NCBI RefSeq assembly: GCF_001613425.1
Contig: NZ_BDCI01000008.1
Span: 124,001-188,000 of the forward strand
DNA length: 64,000 nt
Origin: Nocardia vulneris
GTDB taxonomy: Bacteria; Actinomycetota; Actinomycetes; Mycobacteriales; Mycobacteriaceae
Reading direction: 5' to 3'
Both the position numbers and the translations under genes were made by a program. Shown here piece after piece: positions 47,890 through 55,774 of this stretch (positions are counted from its first letter, which is position 1; each line of letters starts with the position of its first letter). The notes beneath the pieces were generated by a model, which saw only the letters and a program-made list of their open reading frames with translations, did not search any database and was not told where the DNA came from.

Positions 47890-48495
47890 TCACAAATACT
47901 GCCCGGAACCGCCGGTGACATGATTCGCCGGCCCGCCGCGCGGGTCCGCCGCGTGGATGCCGGGCGGTAGCGCGCCCTGGCGCATCTGCTCGAGCTGGGC
48001 GCGGGCGGCCATCTGCTGGGCGAACAGCGCCGTCTGGATCCCGTGGAACAGCCCCTCCAGCCAGCCGACCAGCTGGGCCTGGGCGATCCGCAGCTCGGCG
48101 TCCGACGGAATGGCGTCGTCGGTGAACGGCAGCGTGAGCCGCTCGAGTTCGTCGCGCAGTTCCGGGGCCAGGCCCTGTTCCAGCTCGCGCACCGACGACT
48201 TGTGGATGTCTTTGAGCCTGCTGCGGCTCGCGTCGTCGAGCGGAGCGGCGCGCACCTCTTCGAGCAGCTGCTTGATCATCGTGCCGATCCGCATGACCTT
48301 CGCGGGCTGCTCGACCATGTCGGCCAGCGATTCGCCCGCGTCGTCGCGATCGTCCGACTCGCCCTTCTTGTCCTCGTCGGTCACCACCTGCGCGGTGAAG
48401 GGCGCGTCCGATGCGGCCTCCGCCGGGATGACCAACGGGCGGCCGTCCGGTCCGACGACGACGATGTGGTCCGGTGACTCATCCGATTGCGTCAT
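47890..48495 (-). CDS. bpa: Bacterial proteasome activator Bpa
   Basis: A 201-residue helical protein of the DUF2587 family (Rv3780 in M. tuberculosis), an ATP-independent ring that opens the 20S proteasome gate. Seen: an acidic N-terminal region, the core MRIGTMIKQLLEEVRAAPLDDASRSRLKDIH and LRIAQAQLVGWLEGLFHGIQTALFAQQMAARAQ helices, a flexible Gly/Pro tail, and the C-terminal GQYL motif that docks in the proteasome alpha-ring pockets. ATG 48495 gives MTQSDES; an ATG 12 nt upstream is also possible. It lies just upstream of wzm, as in mycobacteria. Confidence 0.95.
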   Translation of the reverse strand: MTQSDESPDHIVVVGPDGRPLVIPAEAASDAPFTAQVVTDEDKKGESDDRDDAGESLADMVEQPAKVMRIGTMIKQLLEEVRAAPLDDASRSRLKDIHKSSVRELEQGLAPELRDELERLTLPFTDDAIPSDAELRIAQAQLVGWLEGLFHGIQTALFAQQMAARAQLEQMRQGALPPGIHAADPRGGPANHVTGGSGQYL

Positions 48496-48719
48496 GGTCC
48501 CTATCATGTCGCGTTGCCGCCGAACGCGCTAAAGGGGCTGCGTTGAGCGTCGCGCGCGGCGGCGCGACGAGCTGTCGCACCGGTGTGCCCGGTCCCCGCC
48601 CTGGCGACGCGGCGGCGTTCTATTCTGTTCGGGTCGTGTGGTTCGGATTTGCTGAAAGTCGGTTGCCATGCTGAGTCCCAGGTCGCTGTGCCCCCGTGCG
48701 GAAGCGGAGGGGAACACGG

Positions 48720-48756
48720 TTACACAGGCTCGCCCGCTGCCCTTAGAGTGGCCAAC
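48720..48756 (+). promoter_or_regulatory. Leaderless promoter of class V aminotransferase-fold gene
   Basis: TTACAC (48720-48725), an 18-nt spacer, and TAGAGT (48744-48749), which is 7 nt before the ATG at 48757. No Shine-Dalgarno sequence is present. Confidence 0.55.
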
Positions 48757-49959
48757 ATGACTTACGACGTCGCGAGGGTTCGGGGCCTGATACCGTCCCT
48801 CGGCGACGGCTGGATTCATCTCGACCCGCAGGCGGGCATGCTGGTGCCCGATGCGGTATCCCGCGCGGTCTCAACAGGTTTCCGAACATCCTCTTTTTCG
48901 CATATCGGCCGTAACGGCGCGGCGGTGCGCAGCGCCGCCATCCTGGACGCGGCGCGCGAGGCGGTGGCCGATCTGGTCGGCGGCGATCCGGCGGGCGTCG
49001 TGCTGGGGCCCGACCGCGCGGTCCTGCTGGCCTGGCTGGCCGAATCGCTGAGCTCACGGCTCGGACTCGGCACCGGCATCGTGCTGTCCCGGCTGGACGA
49101 CGAAGCGAATGTCGCCCCCTGGCTGCGTATCGCCAATCGTTACGGCGCACACGTGCGCTGGGCCGAGGTGGAGATCGAAACCTGCGAGATGCCCTCCTGG
49201 CAGTTCGAGGAACTGATCGGCCCCACCGCGCGACTGGTCGCGCTCACCGCCGCCTCGCCGATCGTCGGCTCCGCGCCCGCGGTCCGGGTGGCCGCCGACC
49301 GGGTGCACGAGGTGGGCGGACTGCTCGTCGCCGACGCGTTCGGCGCGGCGCCCTACGCGCTCATCGACATCGACGAACTCAACGCCGACGTGGTCGCGCT
49401 CAGTGCGCCCGCCTGGGGCGGCCCGCAGATCGGTGCGCTGGTCTTCCGCGACCCGGCCTTCCTGGACCGGATTCCGTCGATGTCGTTGAACCCCTACGCG
49501 AAGGGTGCCGAGCGGCTCGAGGTCGGCGGGCACCAGTACGCCCTGCTCGCCGGGCTCACCACCTCGATCGACTTCCTGGCCGGCCTGGACGAGCGGGCGC
49601 GCGGCAGCAGGCGCCAGCGCCTGGAAATGTCGATCACATCGCTGCAGGACTACCACGATCAGCTGTTCGAACATCTGATGGATGTGCTGGAGAAGATTCC
49701 CGGCCTGACCGTCATCGGCCGCGCCTCCACCCGAATCCCCACCGTCAGTTTCACTCTCGCGGGCATGCAGGCCGAAAAGGTGGCGGCCAAGCTGGCCGAC
49801 AACCGGATCGGCACGGTCAGCGGGGTACACGGCGGCAGCAGGCTGCTCGACGCGCTCGGCGTGAACGACGAAGGTGGGGCGGTCACCATCGGTCTCGCGC
49901 CCTACACCACCAAATTCGAGATCGATCAGCTGGGCCGGGCGCTCGTCGCGTTGGAGTGA
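48757..49959 (+). CDS. Class V aminotransferase/cysteine desulfurase-fold protein lacking the PLP lysine
   Basis: A 400-residue protein with the overall class V fold (FSHIGRNG, GGLLVADAFGAAPYALIDIDELNADVV, PTVSFTLAGM...VAAKLADNRIGTVSGVHGG). It corresponds to M. tuberculosis Rv3778c by position and pattern. Where cysteine desulfurases have a SGHKxxGP segment with the Schiff-base lysine, this protein reads LSAPAWGGPQIGAL, and the HxSN segment reads AASPIVG. The catalytic lysine therefore appears absent, so the usual PLP chemistry is unlikely; a binding or regulatory role is possible. The PLP-phosphate-contacting Asp (VADAFG) is kept. Confidence 0.85.
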   Translation: MTYDVARVRGLIPSLGDGWIHLDPQAGMLVPDAVSRAVSTGFRTSSFSHIGRNGAAVRSAAILDAAREAVADLVGGDPAGVVLGPDRAVLLAWLAESLSSRLGLGTGIVLSRLDDEANVAPWLRIANRYGAHVRWAEVEIETCEMPSWQFEELIGPTARLVALTAASPIVGSAPAVRVAADRVHEVGGLLVADAFGAAPYALIDIDELNADVVALSAPAWGGPQIGALVFRDPAFLDRIPSMSLNPYAKGAERLEVGGHQYALLAGLTTSIDFLAGLDERARGSRRQRLEMSITSLQDYHDQLFEHLMDVLEKIPGLTVIGRASTRIPTVSFTLAGMQAEKVAAKLADNRIGTVSGVHGGSRLLDALGVNDEGGAVTIGLAPYTTKFEIDQLGRALVALE

Positions 49960-49993
49960 GTCCGCGAGGTGGTGCGCGCCGCGCGAATTAGCC

Positions 49994-50507
49994 TGCCGCG
50001 CAGGTGATCTCCTGCCGCGCCGGTGTTCGCTTGCTGTGCACGTAATTGCCTGTTGCGCACGTATTTGCTCGCCGTGCAGGTGTTTGCGTGCTGTGCGTGT
50101 GTTCGCTCGCCGTGCAGGTGTTCGGGTACTGTGCGCGTGTTCGCGTGCCTCACACGTATTTGCTCGCCGTGCACGTACTCGCCTGCCCGCGTGCAAGTTC
50201 GCCTGCCGTGCAAGTGATTTCCTGTCGCGCACGTGTTCGCCTGCTGTGCACGCATTTGCCTGCTGCGCACGTATCTGCCCGCCGCGCACGTGTTCGCCTG
50301 TCGTGCACGTGTTCGCCTGTCGTGCACGTGTTCGCCTGTCGTGCACGTGTTCGCCTGTCGTGCACGTGTTCGCCTGTCGTGCACGTGTTCGCCTGTCGTG
50401 CACGTATTTGCCTGTCGTGCACGTATTTGCCTGCCGCACACGTATCTGCCCGCCGCGCACGTATTTGCCCGCCGCGCACGTATTTGCCCGCCGCGCACGT
50501 ATTCGCC
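49994..50507. repeat. Array of 27 tandem 19-bp repeats
   Basis: Twenty-seven contiguous units with period 19 bp fill 514 bp (unit 11 at 50184-50203 has one extra base). The consensus is TGYYGYGCACGTRTTYGCC. Units 17-21 (50299-50393) are identical, TGTCGTGCACGTGTTCGCC; units toward both ends diverge. Each well-conserved unit contains GTGCAC or GCGCAC. There are no spacers, so it is not a CRISPR. It lies between two convergent genes. Since 19 is not a multiple of 3 and no unit supplies a stop, several frames on both strands stay open; those frames are artefacts. Confidence 0.97.
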
Positions 50508-50546
50508 GACGAATCCGCGCGCGGCGCGACAAATCGCGCGCGGGAG

Positions 50547-51545
50547 TCAGGGCTTGTGGATCTGCAAGGTGACCTTGCCGAACGCGTCGCCGGATTCCAG
50601 CAGCCGATGGGCCTCGCCCGCTTCGGCGACCGGTACTTCGGCGTCGATGACGGGGACGACGCTGCCGTCGGCGATCAGCGGCCACAGGTGGCGCCGGACC
50701 TCGGCGATGACCGCGGCTTTGCTGCCGACGCCGGTGGCCGGTCGGTTCCGCAGGTTCGTCGCGTGCACGCTGCCCCATTTCCGCAGCAGCGCACCGAGAT
50801 TCAGCTCGCCGGTCGCGCCGCCCTGCATCCCGATCACCACGAGATGGCCGAAGTTCGCCAGCGCCTCGACATTGCGGGACAGGTAGGCCGCGCCCATCAG
50901 ATCCAAGATGACGTCGGCGCCTGAACCGTCCGCGCGCACGGCGGCGACGAAATCGTCGTCGCGGTAGTTGATCAGCAGCTGCGCGCCGAGTTCCTGGCAC
51001 CGGCGCAGCTTCTCCGCCGAGCCGGCCGTCACCGCGACGCGCGCGCCGAGCGCCCGGGCCACCTGGATCGCATGGGTGCCGATGCCGCTGCCCCCGCCGT
51101 GGACCAACAGCAGCTGACCGGCTTGCAGGCCCGCCGTCATAACCAGGTTCGACCACACGGTCGCCGCCACCTCGGGCAGTCCCGCGGCCGCGCCGAGATC
51201 CAACCCCTCGGGGACCGGCAGCAATTGCGCCGCCGGCGCGACCACCTTCTCGGCATACCCACCACCGGACAGCAGCGCGCACACCCGGTCGCCGACCTGC
51301 CAGTCCTGCACGCCGGCGCCGAGTTCGGCGATGACACCGGAACATTCGAGCCCGAGCACCTCGCTCGCGCCCGGCGGCGGCGGGTAGTGCCCTTGGCGCT
51401 GGAGCAGATCGGCCCGGTTCACCCCGGCCGCCGTCACCTCGATCAGCACCTCGCCGGGGCCGGGCACCGGATCCGGCGCCTCGGCCCACACCATCACCTC
51501 GGGTCCGCCGAAACCGTTCAGATTGATCGCATGCACGAGACCCAT
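50547..51545 (-). CDS. NAD(P)H-quinone oxidoreductase, zinc-independent MDR family
   Basis: A 332-residue medium-chain reductase of the PIG3/QorB type: N-terminal catalytic fold MGLVHAINLNGFGGPEVM, GVNRADLLQRQGHYPPPPGASEVLGLECSG (no zinc ligands), a cofactor-binding domain with HGGGSGIGTHAIQVARALGA, and VLLIN-like coenzyme pocket (AQLLINYRDDDF). It uses NADPH to reduce quinones or enals. It corresponds to M. tuberculosis Rv3777, and the convergent pairing with the Rv3778c-like gene is conserved, but here the 19-bp repeat array separates the two. Confidence 0.92.
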   Translation of the reverse strand: MGLVHAINLNGFGGPEVMVWAEAPDPVPGPGEVLIEVTAAGVNRADLLQRQGHYPPPPGASEVLGLECSGVIAELGAGVQDWQVGDRVCALLSGGGYAEKVVAPAAQLLPVPEGLDLGAAAGLPEVAATVWSNLVMTAGLQAGQLLLVHGGGSGIGTHAIQVARALGARVAVTAGSAEKLRRCQELGAQLLINYRDDDFVAAVRADGSGADVILDLMGAAYLSRNVEALANFGHLVVIGMQGGATGELNLGALLRKWGSVHATNLRNRPATGVGSKAAVIAEVRRHLWPLIADGSVVPVIDAEVPVAEAGEAHRLLESGDAFGKVTLQIHKP

Positions 51546-51732
51546 ACTGCCCCTGTGCCTGCCCGCGCGGGCGGCGGCCCCGGTCGCCGCACCGCAAACC
51601 TCGCGCTTCGATCTGTGCGATGGCACAAAATCTTGCTGTGGCGAACGGCCTGCAGACCTACTCCGTTGGTAGTCCGGTATGGCTTTCCCGCACCAGGGAT
51701 CTCCCCAGTTCGCCCGGCTTAGAATGAGCACC

Positions 51733-52224
51733 GTGCACCCCGAATCGAGCAGTCCCGTTGCGGCCGAACCGAGGTGGCTCACCCCGGCGCAGCAACGAGC
51801 CTGGCGGGCTTATATGGACGGACATCAGCGCCTGATGACCGCGCTGAACCGGCAATTGCAACGGGACAGCGACCTGAGCGTCCCCGAATATCGCATCCTC
51901 GTCCTGCTCTCCGAAGCGCCCGGCCGATCCCTGCGGATGAGCGAACTGGCCGACGGCGTGCTTTCCTCCCGCAGCCGCCTCACCCACCAGATCCGGCGGC
52001 TGGAAGCCGAGCGGATGGTGCGCCGCAACACCTGCCTCGAGGACGGTCGCGGTGTGCTCGCCGAACTGACCGACGAAGGCATGCGCCGCCTCGAAGCCGC
52101 GGCCCCCGGCCACGTCGACGCCGTCCGCCGCGATTTCGTCGACCTGCTCACCCCGCACCAGCTAGAGGTCATCGCCGAGGTCTTCGCCCGCATCGATCAG
52201 GAAATCGGAACGCGCCCCCTCTGA
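51733..52224 (+). CDS. MarR-family transcription regulator
   Basis: A 163-residue winged helix protein: LSVPEYRILVLLSEAPGRSLRMSELADGVLSSRSRLTHQIRRLEAERMVRRNTCLEDGRG covers helices, recognition helix and wing. TAGAAT (51720-51725) is 7 nt before the GTG at 51733, so I choose this leaderless start; an ATG at 51724 inside the -10 box is unlikely. It is divergent from the quinone oxidoreductase gene (about 190 bp), which it may control. Confidence 0.88.
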   Translation: MHPESSSPVAAEPRWLTPAQQRAWRAYMDGHQRLMTALNRQLQRDSDLSVPEYRILVLLSEAPGRSLRMSELADGVLSSRSRLTHQIRRLEAERMVRRNTCLEDGRGVLAELTDEGMRRLEAAAPGHVDAVRRDFVDLLTPHQLEVIAEVFARIDQEIGTRPL

Positions 52225-52248
52225 CCCGTCCGCTACCATCGTGATCCT

Positions 52249-52333
52249 GGAGACGTGGCAGAGCGGCCGAATGCACTCGCCTTGAAAGCGAGCGTCGCGA
52301 GAGCGACCGGGGGTTCAAATCCCTCCGTCTCCG
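52249..52333 (+). tRNA. tRNA-Ser (anticodon TGA)
   Basis: An 85-nt cloverleaf with acceptor GGAGACG/CGTCTCC, anticodon loop CTTGAAA, a long variable arm (typical of serine tRNAs) and GGTTCAAATCC T-loop. CCA is not encoded. Confidence 0.97.
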
Positions 52334-52342
52334 CAACAGACG

Positions 52343-52366
52343 CCCAGGTCAAGCCATTGACCTGGG
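52343..52366 (+). terminator. Terminator after tRNA-Ser
   Basis: Perfect 10-bp stem CCCAGGTCAA / TTGACCTGGG with a 4-nt loop, 9 nt after the tRNA. Confidence 0.8.
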
Positions 52367-52415
52367 GTGTGCACGCGTTCGAGCCGAACAGGCACTCGCC
52401 GTCTTGCCGCGGTCA

Positions 52416-52502
52416 AACCTTTGGCGCTATCCCTTGACGAGAAGTCTCGAGATCAAAGGTTGCACCCTTATCCTTTAGCGCCGATCGCTCTGATCAAAGG
52501 TT
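52416..52502. repeat. Cluster of inverted and direct CAAAGGTT repeats
   Basis: AACCTTTG (52416-52423) and two copies of CAAAGGTT (52454-52461 and 52495-52502), with nested GGCGCTA (52423-52429) and TAGCGCC (52475-52482 region). They can form alternative hairpins. They lie between tRNA-Ser and a convergent hypothetical gene; no gene is contained. Confidence 0.5.
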
Positions 52503-52514
52503 TCGCGTTATCGC

Positions 52515-52940
52515 TCAGCCCTGCTGGCTACGACTGGCGATGAAGTCGACCAGCATCTTTCGAATGTCGCCGAGTGTGGGGAGGCTGTCGAATGTCGACG
52601 GAATGGGCGCGCGGAGAAGCCCTTTGGCCTTCGAGCCCATTTTCGACTCGCCGCTTTCACCCACCGCAGGCTGAAGGATCTCCCAGCCACCATCGGCCTT
52701 GACGCGCAGCTCGTAGGGGTAGCCCAAAGGCACTCGCCACCCGTATCCGGATCGGAACAGACCTTTCGGATACTCCCAGTTCGTCCGGACGCCGGCCGTA
52801 GTGACCGTGTTCGAGAATTCGTCCGCCTGCTCCGCCAGCGCACGCCAGAACTCTCGACCGGCCTCCTCTGTGTCGCGCGCCACCAGGCCGAGTTCGCGCC
52901 TGCGCCGAGCAGCTTCCTCCGCCATGCTCATGAAGGTCAT
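52515..52940 (-). CDS. Hypothetical protein, about 141 residues
   Basis: Not recognised. It starts MTFMSMAEEAARRRRELGLV, a basic amphipathic helix, followed by a Trp/Tyr-rich middle (TNWEYPKGLFRSGYGWRVPLGYPYELRVKADGGWEIL) and an end with IRKMLVDFIASRS. No signal peptide or transmembrane helix. No ribosome site is clear; ATGs at 52943, 52940 and 52925 are all possible. G+C at third positions is lower than in core genes, suggesting a recently acquired or variable gene near the tRNA. Confidence 0.55.
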   Translation of the reverse strand: MTFMSMAEEAARRRRELGLVARDTEEAGREFWRALAEQADEFSNTVTTAGVRTNWEYPKGLFRSGYGWRVPLGYPYELRVKADGGWEILQPAVGESGESKMGSKAKGLLRAPIPSTFDSLPTLGDIRKMLVDFIASRSQQG

Positions 52941-53153
52941 CATCCCGGGTCTGAGCTGGGCACACTGTCGATCATTCGACGGACATTCGGCAGTTGGCAC
53001 CTCGCGCAGCGAATCGGTAGCGCGGCCTCGATGTAGCTGTCACCCGATCCCACGAACGGCACCTTGCTTGTACATCTGCGCACGTAGTCGTGTGGCGAAC
53101 GAGTTTGTCTCCCTATACCCCGGGTACCCGGCCGTCGACTGGGAGGTCTCACC

Positions 53154-53567
53154 ATGACAGAAACGCATACCGGAGCGCCGGGTGACACCCGGTCCGTGGC
53201 AGAGCTGGTCAACGACGCGACCGCGCAGGTGAGTCGGCTGGTGCGGGACGAGATTCAGCTGGCCCGGCTGGAGGTGCAGCAGAAGGGCAAGTTGATCGGC
53301 CGGGGCGCCGGGCTTGCCGGGGTCGGCGCGGTGCTCGGCCTGTACGGCGGCGCGGCGTTGGTCGCGGCGGCCGTTTTCGCGTTGGCGATTCCGCTGCCCG
53401 GGTGGGCGGCGGCGTTGATCGTCGGTGCGGTGCTGCTGATCGCTGCCGCGCTGTTCGCGGTGCTCGGCAAGAAGGACGTCCAGCGCGCGGTTCCGCCGGT
53501 GCCGCAGGAAGCCGCCGCGGGCGTCAAAAAGGACATCGAAACCATCAAGCACGGGAGCCACTCATGA
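53154..53567 (+). CDS. Phage holin-family (DUF1469-type) membrane protein
   Basis: A 137-residue protein: an amphipathic N-terminal helix (VAELVNDATAQVSRLVRDEIQLARLEVQQK), then two transmembrane hairpin helices (LAGVGAVLGLYGGAALVAAAVFALAIPLPGWAAALIVGAVLLIAAALFAVLG) and a hydrophilic tail. This is the common actinobacterial membrane protein family matched by the holin superfamily profile; it is not a phage lysis gene here. GGGAGG lies 7 nt before the ATG. It is the first gene of a three-gene operon. Confidence 0.87.
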   Translation: MTETHTGAPGDTRSVAELVNDATAQVSRLVRDEIQLARLEVQQKGKLIGRGAGLAGVGAVLGLYGGAALVAAAVFALAIPLPGWAAALIVGAVLLIAAALFAVLGKKDVQRAVPPVPQEAAAGVKKDIETIKHGSHS

Positions 53568-54055
53568 GCGACTCGAAACGCGCCAAGGCCGAGGATCCGA
53601 TCGTGAGCGGGCCGATCGACGAGGAAGCGTTGCGCCAGGACCGGGACGAGACGAGAGAGCAACTGGGCCAAACGGTTTCGGAGCTCACCGACAAACTCGA
53701 CGTCAAGGCGCGGACCAAGGACAAGCTGCACGATACCGCCGACAACGCTCGCGCGAAGGCGGCCTCGGTGGCCGACAACGCGAAGACCACCGCGGCCGAG
53801 AAGACCGCGCAGGCAGAGGAACTCGTGTCCCGTAAGGCGTCGGAGGCGAAGGAGGTCGCCGGCATCGCCGCGGACCAGGCCAAGAACGAGGCCCGCCGAT
53901 TGGCGGACCGGGCCGAGGCCGCGACTCCCGACTCTGTGGTGACCGGTGGCAGGCAGGCGGCCGGTTTCGCCCGGCGTCAGCCGGTTCCGGTCGCGGTGGC
54001 GGCGGCGTTCGCGGCCGTGCTGGTGTGGTGGCTCGTGCGGAGGCGGCAGGCGTGA
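53564..54055 (+). CDS. DUF3618 domain membrane-anchored protein
   Basis: A 163-residue protein. The DUF3618 segment is at about 20-65 (EALRQDRDETREQLGQTVSELTDKLDVKART), followed by a long Ala/Lys/Glu-rich region predicted to be a continuous helix, similar to LEA-like repeats, and one C-terminal transmembrane helix (PVPVAVAAAFAAVLVWWLV) with a short basic tail. Its ATG overlaps the upstream stop by 4 nt. It probably works with its two neighbours at the membrane, perhaps in stress or envelope stability; function unknown. Confidence 0.88.
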   Translation: MSDSKRAKAEDPIVSGPIDEEALRQDRDETREQLGQTVSELTDKLDVKARTKDKLHDTADNARAKAASVADNAKTTAAEKTAQAEELVSRKASEAKEVAGIAADQAKNEARRLADRAEAATPDSVVTGGRQAAGFARRQPVPVAVAAAFAAVLVWWLVRRRQA

Positions 54056-54309
54056 AAACTCTCTACAAGCCGCTCGGCATGCTGGTGAGCATCGTCGGCG
54101 GCCTGGCGGCCAACGCGGCGTTCATCCGGGTGTGGCGTGCCGTGAGCGGTGAGGATCAAGCTCCTACCGCCACCGCGCGCAACCACACCTGGCGTGAAGT
54201 GCTGCTCGCCGCGGCCCTGCAAGGCGCGATTTTCGGCTTGGTCAAAGCGGCCATCGATCGCGCGGGTGCCACCGCCTACCAGTCCCTCACCGGTACCTGG
54301 CCCGAGTAG
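54052..54309 (+). CDS. DUF4235 membrane protein
   Basis: An 85-residue protein with two hydrophobic segments (LGMLVSIVGGLAANAAFIRVW and VLLAAALQGAIFGLVKAAID) matching the small DUF4235 family. The GTG start overlaps the DUF3618 stop (GTGA), completing a tightly coupled holin-like/DUF3618/DUF4235 operon common in actinobacteria. Confidence 0.87.
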   Translation: MKTLYKPLGMLVSIVGGLAANAAFIRVWRAVSGEDQAPTATARNHTWREVLLAAALQGAIFGLVKAAIDRAGATAYQSLTGTWPE

Positions 54310-54349
54310 ACACTCGAAAAGCCCCGGCCCGCATGCCGTTTCGAGGGCC

Positions 54350-54736
54350 TCAGCAACGCCGCCAGTCGATGTAGTGGCTCCACTGCGGATGCGGCGTCCC
54401 GCAATCGGCCCACGCGTCGATCACGATGCCGAATTCCATCGGCGCATCCGCGCACGAGGCGGTCGACGGGGTGCCCGGCGCCACCGTCGGCCCCGGTGCC
54501 GACCACTGTCCGGGGAACGGGATCGTCACGGGACCCGCGATCAGCGGCATGATGCCCACGCAGCGCACCCCCGCTCGATGTACCCCGTCCCCGCCGCCAC
54601 AGTGCGATGTGGCGGCCGTCACGCTGCGATCAACCCCGCAACCTTCCGGTGCAGCACTCGCCACACCGGTGCCCGCCATCGATAGCCCCGCCCCGAGCCC
54701 CAACGCAGCCACCATCCCCGCGACCCAGTTCTTCAT
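54350..54736 (-). CDS. Small secreted cysteine protein, family member A
   Basis: A 128-residue exported protein: signal peptide MKNWVAGMVAALGLGAGLSM...VASAAP with cleavage near residue 29. The mature part has CGVDRSVTAATSHCGGGDGVHRAGVRCVGI, a later Cys (ASCADAPMEFGIVIDAWADCG) and a terminal Cys. It shares this cysteine-spaced pattern with the protein at 61156-61530. Disulfide-stabilised extracellular domain inferred; function unknown. Confidence 0.78.
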   Translation of the reverse strand: MKNWVAGMVAALGLGAGLSMAGTGVASAAPEGCGVDRSVTAATSHCGGGDGVHRAGVRCVGIMPLIAGPVTIPFPGQWSAPGPTVAPGTPSTASCADAPMEFGIVIDAWADCGTPHPQWSHYIDWRRC

Positions 54737-54824
54737 CCCGCTCCTCCCGATGCAGCCTCGAACGTCCCATTTGCCCGAAGATCGGCAAACCGCGAACTCC
54801 CGTTACCGCCGCCCAGGCTGCAAA

Positions 54825-54850
54825 ACAGCCCCTCCGTGAGGAGGGGCTGT
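54825..54850 (-). terminator. Rho-independent terminator (copy 1)
   Basis: Perfect 11-bp stem ACAGCCCCTCC / GGAGGGGCTGT with a 4-nt loop and, on the minus strand, a TTT run after the stem. It lies 15 bp beyond the stop of the secreted protein gene ending at 54865. The same stem recurs at 55629. Confidence 0.9.
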
Positions 54851-54864
54851 TCGGCGAGTCGAGT

Positions 54865-55299
54865 TCAGGGACGTCGGGAGCAATCCCACGACTGCCCTTG
54901 ATGCCCCGGGCAATAGACCTTGATCGTCTTGTAGTCGCGCAGTCCGTAGCTCCCGTTCGGACCCTTCGGATCGGTATAGACGTACTTGGCCTCGAGTTCA
55001 TACGTGCCCTGCTTGACCGGCATCCATTGCACGGTCGCGGTGCCGTTCGTCGACGCGATCGGCTTCAGGCAGTTGGTTATGCGATCGACGTTGTAGCAGA
55101 AAGTGGCCGTCCCTTCCATCGGCGGGTCGACCGTGATCGTCAACGCATAGGTCGACCACACGGAGTACGTGCCGTTGTCGGAGGTCATCGTCAGCCGTGC
55201 TTCGGCCGCGGCGGCGGTGGGCGCGGCGAGCACGGTGACCGCCGCGGCGACCGCAGCGCCGAGCCCGAGTCGGCGCATGCTCGAAAAAGCTCTGACCAC
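54865..55299 (-). CDS. Small secreted Ig-like protein
   Basis: A 144-residue exported protein with signal peptide (RRLGLGAAVAAAVTVLAAPTAAAAEA, cleavage about residue 33) and a mature beta-rich domain: RLTMTSDNGTYSVWSTYALTITVDPPMEGTATFCYN, GTATVQWMPVKQGTYELEAKYVY, in the style of bacterial Ig-like (Big_3) folds. It has four cysteines that could form two disulfides. GAGGGGGA precedes the GTG start by 7 nt. Function is unknown; possibly surface adhesion or binding. Confidence 0.78.
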   Translation of the reverse strand: MVRAFSSMRRLGLGAAVAAAVTVLAAPTAAAAEARLTMTSDNGTYSVWSTYALTITVDPPMEGTATFCYNVDRITNCLKPIASTNGTATVQWMPVKQGTYELEAKYVYTDPKGPNGSYGLRDYKTIKVYCPGHQGQSWDCSRRP

Positions 55300-55663
55300 G
55301 GATAGTTCCCCCTCATCTCCCAGTTCTACACAGGCCTACGGCTGCGCCGCATCCGCCCCGCACGCTATCTGAAACGTGTTCTAGAGGGTGGGGTGAACGG
55401 GAAGGCTTCGACACCGGCCGTGGCCGCCAGCAGTCCACGCATAACACTGCTCTAAACGAAAAGCTTTCGCCCTCAGTGCTTCTCGCAGCTTCTCGCAACC
55501 ACCCCGCTCACATCCCGAGATCACTCCGAAACCGAAGCGGCAAGAGCAAACCGCGCCGAGTCGAGCGCCCTGGAATCCGCACAGTGCGCGACTCGCACCG
55601 AGATGCGCACGATCGCCCAGACAACAAAACAGCCCCTCCGCGGGGAGGGGCTGTTCTGAATTG
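55300..55663. other. Intergenic region with repeated terminator stem
   Basis: No gene is visible. The left part must hold the promoter of the minus-strand secreted protein gene. CTTCTCGCAGCTTCTCGCAA near 55480 is a small tandem repeat. The right end contains the tRNA-Arg terminator. Confidence 0.45.
55629..55654 (-). terminator. Rho-independent terminator (copy 2) after tRNA-Arg
   Basis: The same ACAGCCCCTCC / GGAGGGGCTGT stem with loop GCGG and a TTTTG tail on the minus strand, immediately after tRNA-Arg. Confidence 0.9.
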
Positions 55664-55736
55664 TGCGGCTGAAGGGATTCGAACCCCTAACCTTCTGATC
55701 CGTAGTCAGATGCTCTATCCGTTGAGCTACAGCCGC
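55664..55736 (-). tRNA. tRNA-Arg (anticodon ACG)
   Basis: A 73-nt cloverleaf: acceptor GCGGCTG/CAGCCGC, anticodon loop CTACGGA, T-loop GGTTCGAATCC. CCA is not encoded. Confidence 0.97.
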
Positions 55737-55774
55737 ATGGGTATTCAGTTGTGTACCCGGTTACCCGGGTGTGG

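Noticed and set aside
49994..50507. CRISPR array
   Set aside because: Repeats are contiguous with no unique spacers and no cas genes nearby.
49054..51597. Minus-strand frame of about 847 codons running through the repeat array
   Set aside because: The 19-bp repeats contain no stop in several phases, so open frames join across them; the 19-residue repeats in translation are a product of the period, not of coding selection.
53154..54309. Prophage lysis module suggested by the holin-like protein
   Set aside because: No endolysin, structural or integrase genes are nearby; holin-like/DUF3618/DUF4235 is a common chromosomal operon in actinobacteria.
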